From Mercurialis annua (lineage: Eukaryota > Streptophyta > Magnoliopsida > Malpighiales > Euphorbiaceae): DNA of 64,000 nucleotides. This document shows positions 1-11,624 of this stretch, one piece after another. The first letter of the stretch is position 1. The number at the start of each line of letters is the position of its first letter. The stretch lies in contig NC_065577.1 of NCBI RefSeq assembly GCF_937616625.2, positions 16,753,501 through 16,817,500 of the forward strand, given 5' to 3'. A program made the translations under genes and the position numbers. The notes beneath the pieces are model-generated. The model was not told the origin of the DNA. It saw nothing but the letters and a program-made list of their open reading frames with translations, and made no database searches.

Positions 1-1518
1 GAAAAGCAATTAATTTGATTTCGGATATCAAATTGACTAAAGTACAATTTAGTCCCTAATTGGCAAAAGTACAATTTAGTCCCTAAACTTTTATTAACTT
101 AAAATGATTAAGTTTTTGATTTGTAACTTGGGTTACTTAGAATTGAAGTTATTGAGTTCCGCTTTTAAAATGGATTATTATTTTGCTAATTTATTTTATA
201 AATATAAACTTGGGTTTATATTTGATAATTGTTTTGAGTCGGGTTAGACTTGGGTCACCCGACCAGTGAGGTTAGCTTGGTAGTTATTGGTAACTCGGCT
301 GACCCACTATTTGGAAATTATTTATTATTTAAAGTTATTAAATAATATTTATAAATTGAATTTTAAGCGAGAACTCAATAGACTTATTTAAATTGGGCTT
401 TATTTACCTAATGGGTATTATTTGTGTGTGTGCTTTGGATTGTTTATTCCGACGTGTTATTCGTGCTAGTCCTATGTGGTGTCTAGTACTCTTTAGAGTT
501 AGGGTCTGATTTTAATAATTATTTTATTTGTCTAGACTCGTCTACTGTTCGTGCTTCAGAGGCGAACCAGAGTTAGTTGCTTGCCGGTATTTCACGTGGA
601 TTAGCAAGCAGTGAGTTTGTACTTACTATTTACCGCTTTATTAAGTAAATTGTTATTTTGATATTAAATATATATACTGTACGTATATTTCGAACTGTTT
701 TTATATTATGGCTTCTAGTTGGAACATGCTACCTAATGGGCATCATTAGGACTGCGTGCGCACCGGTAATGATCTGGGAAAGGTAATTATGGTAATGTGG
801 TAACTCGGTGTGAGCATAGCTCTCAGGACCAAGTAGAGTAACTCGGTGTAGCTCAGCTCTCGGGACTCTGGTATAAGTGTGGTCAGTGGTAACTTGGTGT
901 AGCTCAGCTCTCGGGACCAGACCTGTTGGATTATGGTTATTATTTAGAATTGTGGATTAGGGTTCCAACTATTATTCGTAATATCGTTATGAAGTGTTTT
1001 AAACAATTTTAAAGGTTTTCCACTTAATAAATGTAGATAGTGGTATAAACTCATCTCAGTATATCTGACCCCGTTGTTTTTCCCAATTTTTCCCAGGGTT
1101 ATGATCTGAGAGAGTCTGGTGATCTCCGCATTTACTTTTCCTCGGAGGTTCCATTTATTTTAGTAGAACTATCAAACTATTTTATTCTTAGACCGCAGTA
1201 GTTGACTAGACGTCTTTATTATTATTACAGTTGTTTGTCGGATTAGTCTGACTAGTTATAATGCTCTGACATATTATATGTTTTATTCGGATTATTTATG
1301 TTATGCCTACTTTTAGACTCAGAATTGGATAAGCATGTTATATTAATTAATTAATATTATAACTGCTAGATTTATGCTGAAGTCTCGGTTGCCCCCGAGC
1401 ATTGGTTTTCTGCAGGTTTAATTAAATTGTATGTTATAAGAAAGGCTAGCTACGGGTGTTGGTGCTACATTACCCATGCCCTAGCGCCGGTCACGATTCA
1501 TGAAAATGGGTCGTGACA
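1..1518 (+). mobile_element. 3' part of a gypsy LTR, cut by the window edge
   Basis: The segment ends in GGGTCGTGACA at 1518, the same terminus as the complete LTR at 2697-5323, and aligns with that LTR along its length. It contains the motif 'CTAAAGTACAATTTAG' near its start and three copies of an AACTCGG...CTCGGGAC motif at about 795-925. The LTR start lies left of the window. No gene is seen in it. Confidence 0.8.
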
Positions 1519-1984
1519 ATTGAGTTTTGTTATCGATTATTTTGTTGTTGACTTATTATAAGTGGAAGAAAGTAGAAGTTTTAGAACATAAGATTTTATC
1601 AACTTGTGTTTTCGGTTTTCCTGTTGAGACGATCGAGTTTAAAATTGTAAGAATTATAGTTAAGCTTAGGGCTTGACCTTGCGCTTTGACATTGAGGATT
1701 ATATAATCGATAAGATTTGAGCTGGTTTTGAAAGCCACTCCAATACAGAGTAATTGTGACTCTTAATTGGAAATTTATTGTTTATTCAAATTGCGTTGAT
1801 CGAGTAATAGTTGGAGCACCAAGATGTTAGGATCAGAAATTTGTGCATATATGTGATTTGTGACTGCTTATTGTGAATCAGTTTCAGATTTGAAATTCGA
1901 GGCTCGATTTGTTTATCCTAAGTGATTCAGTTGGGTTTTATGTGAGAGAGTTGTATTACCTCGTTTGGTTTCACCTAGAAATGG

Positions 1985-2023
<39 letters not shown>

Positions 2024-2049
2024 CATTATTATTATTATTATTATTATCA

Positions 2050-2135
<86 letters not shown>

Positions 2136-2696
2136 TATGTTAAGGGGAAGGTAGCATTTTGGTTTTGTGACCGTTTACGATTGTTCGATAAATGAAATTT
2201 GTTCACTAGTTAAGTAATGTTGAGTTCCGTTGCTATTCAAACTTCATGTTGTTTTATAATATGAATTTTCGGATTTTAAATATTGGTTTATATTGTGGTT
2301 CTCTTGGATCGGGTTAGACTTGGGTCGCCCGACACGTGATTTAAGCTTCGATGTATTGGTTGACTCGGCTAAGTACCATTTTGTTTTCTTTTAAGTTGTT
2401 TTACAAAATGATTTGAAAAGGTTTCCAGATTATATTTTAAATGAAACTCAATAGGGCTTAACTTGATATATGGTTTTGGTTTGGTGATTACTTGGTTGAG
2501 GAATGTACTTGAGAGATAGAATTCGTAATGCATAAATGTTGTTATGGCTTTTCTTGATTACTTTGGGTTCCATATTTAAGTATTTTTACGTTTGTTACAT
2601 GTGTGTTTTGTTCGGACAACAGATAATTTATGATATGTTTACATGGGTTGTTTTGTGTTAAAATCGAGGACGATTTTGTTTTTTAGTTAGGGAGAA
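1519..2696 (+). mobile_element. Deleted internal remnant of a gypsy element between two LTRs
   Basis: About 1.2 kb lies between an LTR end and the next LTR start. There is no tRNA primer site directly after the left LTR and no gag or pol open reading frame, so most of the internal region is gone. The right edge keeps a polypurine tract (AGTTAGGGAGAA, ending at 2696) and a hairpin at 2660-2677 like those before the 3' LTRs of the other elements here. A stretch at about 2302-2370 resembles part of the LTR itself, which suggests a rearranged interior. Confidence 0.7.
1987..2135. repeat. (TTA)n microsatellite
   Basis: About 149 bp of nearly pure TTA/ATT triplets with a few ATC interruptions. Translated runs of Leu or Ile across it are low-complexity artefacts. 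Confidence 0.97.
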
Positions 2697-5323
2697 TGTA
2701 ACACCTTGTATTTTTCTGGTTGGTTCTGGGGAACTTTCTAATATCGTTTTGATTTCTCGAAATCGAGTTTTGGCTCGTGTGACTTTTGGTATGTCATTTG
2801 ACTTGTTTTATGTGTCTTAAGCCTAGGGGATCCACCTTGGCCTTTAAAATTAAATAGGTATGCGTCAGTGAGATTTTTTTTGTCATGCGAGGAGGAATTT
2901 TAATTTTTAAAATGTGTATTTAAAAATAAATCAGTTTGATTTTTCATTTAGATTAAAATTAATATTATTAATAAAATATTTATAAAGGGTAAGCTTGATT
3001 TTTTAGATAAAAAAAATAAAATTATTAATAAAATGTTTATAAAAGGTAAGCTTGTAATTGTATTTTTTTCACAAAACTCTAATCTAACTAGGTGCATATA
3101 AGGACTCTTAGCTATTTTTATCTTAATAAAAAAAACAACACCGAAGAAAAAAAAACAGAACATCAATTTCGGCTCTCTATCTTCGTCTCACGGTATTCTC
3201 TATATCTCTATTACGTTTGAGATTTATATATTGTTAGGAGTATATATAGTTTCATGACTCTTAGATTGGGCTATTATTCTTTTGATTTTGTGTAATTGGT
3301 TGTGCTTTGGATATTGCCACTGGGGACGGCATTTTGATGATTAGTTTGTTAATTCATATTTGTTTGAAAAGTTAATCAGGTTGCCAATATTTCTTTTAGA
3401 TTTAATTGGACAAATTTATAACATGTAGCCCACCATGAAAAGTTATACATCATTTTATTCCTTATGCCGCAGAGCTATTATTCTTTTTATTGGATATGAA
3501 GGAGATGGTTAAATGGCTAATATGATCACCATTTTGTTTTGCTTGAACCTAATAAATCTCTCAAGTTATTTTGCGTATTGTTTTGATAATAATTTGGACT
3601 TTATTTTGATTTATAACTAATATATTATAAACGATAGTTATTTTACAATTTAAGCTAATACAATTACTCAGGTAATTATATTTAGTTTCGAATATCAATT
3701 TGGCATGAAAACTGGCTAAATTACAATTTAACCCTTAAATGTTTTTAAAAAAAAAACTTATTTAAGTAAGTTTTTGGTTAGTAACTTTATATTTTGTTTT
3801 AGTTATAAACAAAAGTAATTAATTTGATTTAGAATATCAAATTGGCTAAAGTACAGTTTAGTCCCTAATTGGCTAAAGTACAGTTTAGCCCCTAAACTTT
3901 TATAAACTTAAAATGATTAGATTTTTTGGGCTGTAACTTGGGTTACTTGAAATTGAAGTTATTGAGTTCTGCTTTTAAAAAGGATTATTATTTTGTGAAA
4001 TTATTTTATAAATATAAACTCGGGTTTATATTTGATAAACGTTTTGAGTCTGGGTTAGACTTGGGTCACCCGACAAGTGAGGTTAGCTTGGTAGTTATTG
4101 GTAACTCGGCTAACCCACTATTTGGAAATTAATCATTATTTAAAATTTTTTAAATAATATTTGTAAATTGGATTTTAAAGCGAGAACTCAATAGACTTGT
4201 GTTAATTGGGCTTTATTACCTACTGGGTATTTTTATGTTGTTCTGGATTGTTTTATTCTGACGTGTTATTTGTGCTAGTCCTATGTGGTGTCTAGTACTC
4301 TCTAGAGTTAGGGTCTGTTTTTAATAATTATTTTATTTGTCTAGACCCGTCTACTGTTCGTGCTTCAGAGGCGAACCAGGATTAGTTGCTTGCCGGTTAT
4401 CACGGGTATTAGCAAGCAGTGAGTTTGTATTTACTATTTACCGCTTTATTAAGTAAATTGTTATTTTAATATTAAACATAAATAATGTACGTATATTTCG
4501 AACTATTTTTATATTATGACTCTTAGTTGGAACATGCTACCTAATGGGCATCATTAGGACTGCGTGCGCACCGGTAATGATCTGGGTAAGATAAATATTG
4601 AAATGTGGTAACTCGGTGTGAGCATAGCTCTCGGGACCAAATAGAGTAACTCGGTGTAGCACAGCTCTCGGGACTCTAGATATGGTAAAGTGTGGTCAGC
4701 GGTTACTCGGTGTAGCTCAACTCTCGGGACCAGACCTATTGGATTATGTTTATTATTTAGAATTGTGGATTAGGGTTCCAACTATTATTCGTAATATCGT
4801 TATTAAATTTTTTAAACGGTTTTAAAGGTTTTCCACTTAATAAATGTAGATAGTGGTATAAACTCATCTCAGTATATCTGACCCCGTTGTTTTCCCAATT
4901 TTTTCCAGGGTTATGATCTGAGAGAGTCTGGTGATATCCGCATTTACTTTTCTTTGTAGGTTCCATTTATTTTTGATAAACTGTAAAACTGTTTTATTCT
5001 TAGACCGCAGTAGTAACTAGACGTCTTTATTATTATTATAGTTTTGTCGGATTGGTTCGACTAGTTATATTGCCTTGGCATGTTATATTATTTAAATTGG
5101 TTTATGTTAAATCTATTTTAGACTTGAAATTGGATAAGCATGTTATATTAACTGTGGAATATTATAACTGCTAGAATTAGATTGAAGTCTCGGTTTCCCC
5201 CGAGCATTGGTTTTTCTGCAGGTTTATGTGATTGTATGTCAATTGAAAGGCTAGCTACGGGTTTTGGTACTACATTACCCATACCCTAGCGCCGGTCGTG
5301 ATTCATAAAAATGGGTCGTGACA
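2697..5323 (+). mobile_element. Complete gypsy LTR (2.63 kb)
   Basis: It starts TGTAACACC directly after a polypurine tract and ends GTCGTGACA, the TG...CA form of an LTR. It carries the same 3' half as 1-1518, so the two are probably the LTR pair of one element whose interior was deleted. It shares the block around GGGTTAGACTTGGGTCACCC with every LTR of this family in the window. No coding region is seen. Confidence 0.8.
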
Positions 5324-6633
5324 TTTATATTGATAAATGTTTTGAGTCGGGTTAGACTTGGGTCACCCGACAAGTGAGGTTAGCTTGGTAGTTATTAGTA
5401 ACTCGGCTAACCTACTATTTGGAAAATAATTATTATTTAAAGATTATTAAATAATATTTATAAATTGAATTCTAAAGCGAGAACTTAATAGACTTATATT
5501 AATTGGGATTTATTACCTAATGGGTATTTTTATGTGTTCTGGCTTGTGTTATTCCGACGTGTTATTTGTGATAGTCCTATATGTGGTGTCTAGTACTCTT
5601 TAGAGTTAGGCTCTGATTTTAGTGACGATTTTAATATTTTATTTAGACCCGTCAACTGTTCGTACTTCAGAGGCGAACCAGAGTTAGATTGCTTGTCAAG
5701 TTTCACGTGGAATAGCAAGCAGTGAGTTTATATCTCTATTTACCTCTTTATTAAGAAAATATTATATTTCGTATATATATATATATATATGTATAAGCAG
5801 CTTTTGAACTGTTTTTCGGCATTGTGGATTTGATTTGGAACGTGCTACTCGATGGGCATCATCGGGACTGCGTGCGCACCGGTAATGATTATGGTATTGA
5901 GGTAGGTTTGAGATACGTCTCACCTTAGTGAGGGAACCGGTGGAAGATACGTCTCCTGGGCTCACTTATTTATTAAGTGATAGTCGGAGATCGGTTATTG
6001 AGATACGTCTCACCGACACGACAATGGATTTAGAATTATGGATTAGGGTTTCATTGATAATCCATAATGAAAATGTTTTATTAAACGTTTTTAAAGGTTT
6101 TTTACATAATAAATGTAAATGGTTATATAAACTCTACTCAGTAAATCTGACCCCGTTATTTTCCCAAATTTTCCAGGTTTATGATTTGAGGATTTGTCGA
6201 TCTCCGTTTCTTCATTCTCGGAGGTTCTTTATTTTATTTTAAAAATAAGAGTCGAACTGTTTTAAACTCTTAGACCGCGGTAGTATTATCAGATTATTCA
6301 TGTTATAGTCTTACGTTTACATTTTAGACTATTGTTTGTTGGATTGGACCAAATATTATTTATCAACTTTGGCATGATTACATTGTTTATGGTATTATAT
6401 TATACTGCCATACTGTTGGAGATTATTTTGGGATAAGCGTACTTTAAATATATGCTGTTTATCTGTACTGCTAGATTAGGCTGAAGTCTCGGTTGCCCCC
6501 GAGCAAGTGGTTTTATGCAGGTATATTGTTTTAAGTGTGTTAAGTGGGTTATCCGCAAGGCTAGCTACAGGTTTTGGTACAACCATACCCATACCCTAGC
6601 GCCGGTCACGATTCATGAAAATGGGTCGTGACA
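5324..6633 (+). mobile_element. Right half of a second, host gypsy LTR
   Basis: This begins mid-LTR (TTTATATTGATAAATG, matching the LTR interior near 4027) directly against the end of the previous LTR, and ends GTCGTGACA at 6633. It belongs to the subtype with GATACGTCTC motifs, like the solo LTR at 29567-32287. The simplest reading is that the element on the left inserted into this LTR, whose left half is outside the window. The array follows at once with CCTTT. Confidence 0.7.
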
Positions 6634-7581
6634 CCTTTATTATTTACTCAGAAATTATTTAGAATTATATGCGCCCTTCTCAAAGAATTAAATATTTTGA
6701 CATGCAAATTTAATTCATATAGATTATGTATTAATAAATATTTTTAATTCAGATAATGTAAAATTTACATATAGTTTAGAGTAAAAGAATTTAAATGAAA
6801 TAAAAAATGACTTAAATACTTTTAATTTCTCAACACCGTACGAAATAATTCAAAAAGTTAAAGAAATTTAAAATTATAATATCGGCAAATAGATATGTTC
6901 GAATTCAAAGAAATTATATAATTCTCTTGGTATGTAAAATAGAAAATTTGATATTTAACCCAATTCCACAAAATTTAGTATGTAACTATAAATAATTACT
7001 TATGCCATTACAACGCAGGGATTTTACTACTGGTATATCGTATAAAGATTATTTAAACTGTAAATTTTGAGATTTATGGATAGCAAAAATTAAGAAAAAT
7101 TCATACTTCTTTTTTTAATTTAATAAAGCATAAGTCGAGTATGCTAGTTGTTGCTTTAATAACATGACTAATACCTTATTTATTTTACTTATTCAGAATT
7201 TAATTGTGCAATGAATTTTATATTTTTAAATATACGTCCATTATATACACATTGACATATATTTTATATTTAAAAAACAATTAAATTATGTATTTGTCTT
7301 CTAATATTCCTGCTTGTAAAATGTGAGCATCATTTTTTCGATTTTTTTATAAAAAGTTTGATTAAAAAAAATGGAATTTCATAGTGCTATAATACAAAGT
7401 AATTGATATTATCCTATGTATTCCATAACAAATAATAGAACTTAAGATGTTTTTATTATGTTTTATTTTTAAATTTTACAAAGTGATTATTCCACTTTTC
7501 ATTATTCGATGCGTAGCATAAGTAGTGCACCGTTTGGACATTGAGAACATAATTGACGAGATTACACGTGCTATATTTTTA

Positions 7582-7958
7582 TCAGTTTGCAATTGCCTTC
7601 GGAATAGGAAAACAACCAATGTATACTTCTTGTGATTTAGCCAAATAGTATTGCAGACGTGCTTCAAAGTTCGGTCCATGAGCGATATAACTCACCATTT
7701 CGTCATGACAAGATTTCCCTAGTGTAGAAACGAGTTCAACACAACATTCATGAGAAAGTGTGCCATTCAAGAACACCGATTTAAATATCTCATTTCCACA
7801 CTTTTTTGTTGCATGACTGGCGCATACATCTAAGAAGTTGAACAATCCTGGGCGTGGCTCTTGCGCAGAAGTTGGTGCTCCTAAATCTAGTGCACAAGTA
7901 ACAGTGACATGCTAAGAAAAATAGCAACTGCTATAAGAAGGTTGTTAACTCCCGCTAT
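7582..7958 (-). pseudogene. Copy A, prolamin-like secreted protein pseudogene
   Basis: This aligns over its whole length with the intact 125-codon copies but has two lesions. The start codon position reads ATA instead of ATG (7956-7958). One A is missing from a run near 7900, which shifts the frame within the signal-peptide region. The remaining frame still spells the cysteine core (C-x7-C, then CC, then C) to the normal stop at 7582, but has no ATG before it. The TATA box (8040-8049) is intact, so it may still be transcribed. An intact secreted product is unlikely. Confidence 0.88.
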
Positions 7959-9798
7959 TTGTTTTTGATAAAATAATATTTACTCAAATATGGAATGAAG
8001 ATATCTTTTATGGAGTAATTCTAGTGTTGCACATCAAACTATTTATATATACATGTATTTGTAACTCTTATAAAATATATAATTAAATATGTGCAGTTTC
8101 GTTAGTAATTAAAATTCCGTAATGTGTTTCTAAAAACAAACACTTCTATAGGGTAAAATTAAAATATTTGTGCTAATTCATTACGTTACTTATATTTTAA
8201 ATATCTACAAAACTTACTTATTTAACATTTATAATAAACGTTGCCATTTAAAACTGTAGCAGCAATGAGCCTTATATATTTATCAATTCAATTCTTTAAT
8301 AATAGTTTTAAATGAATATATATGTTTATAAAATAAATAGGGTATACAATTATGAATAAGACGCAATCGGATGTGTAATCAACATATATTACATGGATTG
8401 ATAACCTTTAATTAGGGTTTAATGACATCATTTAGTGGGTTAATCTTAAGATTTAGAACTCGTTTTGGGTGGTACAGAACAATACTAGTCCAAATATTAT
8501 AAATATACAAGTCCACTACACTGTTTAATAAAAAAAATTAAAAGAATTATAAATGTGCAAATTGTGAATGTAAGTCTACTAAAATATGTTTTTATCATAT
8601 ACATATTAGAACACGTGAATGTAGGACTATAACATTATACTAAAAATTAAATTTTCTAATCTTTAATGGATAACACTTATATAAAATTAGAAAATGTCTT
8701 AGAATTAATTCTAGTGTTTGTACAAAATAATAATTCTTTTGTATTACGTAAGTTTAAGGCTTGAGGTAAGTAAAAGAAATCTAAAACAATATCTTAATAT
8801 CAAATTTCGGATAAGGAATCTACCACTATTGTTTCCTAAAATTGATTAAAATTCACACCTTTATTATTTACTTAGAAATTATTTAGAATTATATTCGCCC
8901 TTCTCAAGGAATTAAATACTTTAACATGCAAATTTAATTCATATAGATTATGTATTAATAAATATTTTTTATTCAGATAATGTAAAATTTACATATGGTT
9001 TAGAGTAAAAGAATTTAAATGAAATAAAAAATGACTTAAATGCTTTTAATTTCTCAACACCGTACGAAATAATTCAAAAAGTTAAAGAAATTTAAAATTA
9101 TAATATCGGCAAATAGTTCGAATTCAAAGAAATTATATAATTCTCTTGGTATGTAAAATAGAAAATTAGATATTTAACCCGATTCCACAAAATTTAGTAT
9201 GTAATTATAAATAATAACTTAAGCCATTACAACGCAGAGATTTTATTACTGGTATATCGTATAAAGATTATTTAAACTGTAAATTTTGAGATTTATGGAT
9301 AGCAAAAATTAAAGAAAAATCATACTTCTTTTTTTAATTTATTAAAAATAAGTCGACTATGCTAGTTGTTGCTTTAATAACATGACTAATACCTTATTTA
9401 TTTTACTTATTCAGAATTTAATTGTGCAATGAATTTTATATTTTTAAATATACGTCCATTATATACACATTGACATATATTTTATATTTAAAAAACAATT
9501 AAATTATGTATTTGTCTTCTAATATTCCTGCTTGTAAAATGTGAGCATCATTTTTTCGATTTTTTAATAAAACGTTTGATTAAAAAAATTGAATTTCATA
9601 GTGCTATAATACAAAGTAATTGATATTATCCTATGTATTCCATAACAAATAATAGAACTTAAGATGTTTTTATTATGTTTTATTTTTAAATTTTACAAAG
9701 TGATTATTCCACTTTTCATTATTCGATGCGTAGCATAAGTAGTGCACCGTTTGGACATTGATAACATAGTTGACGAGATTACACGTGCTAGATTTTTA

Positions 9799-10176
9799 TC
9801 AGTTTGCAATTCCCTTCGGAATAGGAAAACAACCAATATATACTTCTTGTGATTTAGCCAAATAGTATTGCAGACGTGCTTCAAAGTTAGGTCCATGAGC
9901 GATATAACTCACCATTTCGTCATGACAAGATTTCCCTAGTGTAGAAACGAGTTCAACACAACATTCATGAGAAAGTGTGCCATTCAAGAACACCGATTTA
10001 AATATCTCATTTCCACACTTTTTTGTTGCATGACTGGCGCATACATCTAAGAAGTTGAACAATCCTGGGCGTGGCTCTTGCGCAGAAGTTGGTGCTCCTA
10101 AATCTAGTGCACAAGTAAACAGTGACATGCTAAGAAAAATAGCAACTGCTATAAGAAGGTTGTTAACTCCCGCTAT
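9799..10176 (-). pseudogene. Copy B, prolamin-like gene with lost start codon
   Basis: All 125 codons are open, but the initiator reads ATA (10174-10176), as in copy A. The next in-frame ATG is codon 17 and would give a 109-residue protein lacking most of the hydrophobic signal peptide, so secretion would probably fail. The core has Cys46, Cys54, Cys72-Cys73 and Cys84 (numbering of the intact copies) and the glycosylation sequon NGT at 65-67. The TATA box at 10258-10267 is preserved. It is called a pseudogene because of the start; non-AUG initiation or a short cytosolic form cannot be excluded from sequence. Confidence 0.75.
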
Positions 10177-11624
10177 TTGTTTTTGATAAAATAATATTTA
10201 CTCAAGTATGGAATGAAGATATCTTTTATGGAGTAATTCTAGTGTTGCACATCAAACTATTTATATATACATGTATTTGTAACTCCTATAAAATATATAA
10301 TTAAATATGTGCAGTTTCGTTAGTAATTAAAATTCCGTAATGTGTTTCTAAAAACAAACACTTCTATAGGGTAAAATTAAAATATTGTGCAAATTCATTA
10401 CGTTACTTATATTTTAAATATCTACAAAACTTACTTATTTAACATTTATAATAAACGTTGCCATTTAAAACTGTAGCAGCAATGAGCCTTATATATTTAT
10501 CAATTCAATTCTTTAATAATAGTTTTAAGTGAATATATATGTTTATATAATAAATAGGGTATACAATTATGAATAAGACGCAATCGGATGTGTAATCAAC
10601 ATATATTACATGGATTGATAACCTTTAATGAGGGGTTAATGACATCATTTAGTGGGTTAATCTTAAGATTTAGAACTCGTTTTGGGTGATATAGAACAAT
10701 GCTAGTCCAAATATTATAAATATACAAGTCCACTACAACTGTTTAATAAAAATATTAAAAGAATTATAAATGTGCAAATTGTGAATGTAAGTCTACTAAA
10801 ATATGTTTCTATCATATACATATATTAGAACACGTGAATGTAGGACTATAACATTATACTAAAAATTAAATTTTCTAATCTTTAATGGATAACACTTATA
10901 TAAAATTAGAAAATGTCTTAGAATTAATTCTAGTGTTTGTACAAAACAATAATTCTTTTGTATTACGTAAGTGTAAGGCTTGAGGTAAGTACAAGAAATC
11001 TAAAACAATATCTTAATATCAAATTTCGGATAAGAAATTTACCACTATTGTTTCCTAAAATTGATTAAAATTCACACCTTTATTATTTACTCAGAAATTA
11101 TTTAGAATTATATTCGCCCTTCTCAAGGAATTAAATATTTTAACATGCAAATTTAATTCATATAGATTATGTATTAATGAATATTTTTATTCAGATAATG
11201 TAAAATTTACATATGGTTTAGAGTAAAAGAATTTAAATGAAATAAAAAATGACTTAAATGCTTTTAATTTCTCAACACCGTACGAAATAATTCAAAAAGT
11301 AAAGAAATTTAAAATTATAATATCGGCAAATAGATATGTTCGAATTCAAAGAAATTATATAATTCTCTTGGTATGTAAAATATAAAATTAGATATTTAAC
11401 CCAATTCCACAAAATTTAGTATGTAATTATAAATAATTACTTATGCCATTACAACGCAGAGATTTTATTACTGGTATACCGTATAAAGATTATTTAAACT
11501 GTAAATTTTGAGATTTATAGATAGCAAAAATTAAAAAAAAATCATACTTCTTTTTTTAATTTAATAAAACATAAGTCGACTATGCTAGTTGTTGCTTTAA
11601 TAACATGACTAATACCTTATTTAT

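Larger units (their letters stand above)
6634..11624 (-). repeat. Tandem array segment 1 (copies A and B plus a partial unit)
   Basis: Two whole units and a partial third. The gene stop codons of A and B are 2217 bp apart. Outside the genes, each unit holds about 1.85 kb of AT-rich spacer in which I see no other conserved reading frame, RNA gene or transposon. The segment is interrupted at TTATTTAT/TGTAATACC by the next retrotransposon. Confidence 0.93.

Noticed and set aside
1909..2195. Poly-Leu and poly-Ile frames
   Set aside because: Translation of the (TTA)n microsatellite.
7100..7300. Possible tRNA or small RNA gene in the array spacer
   Set aside because: No cloverleaf, box A/B pair or snoRNA box pattern could be found by eye in any unit.
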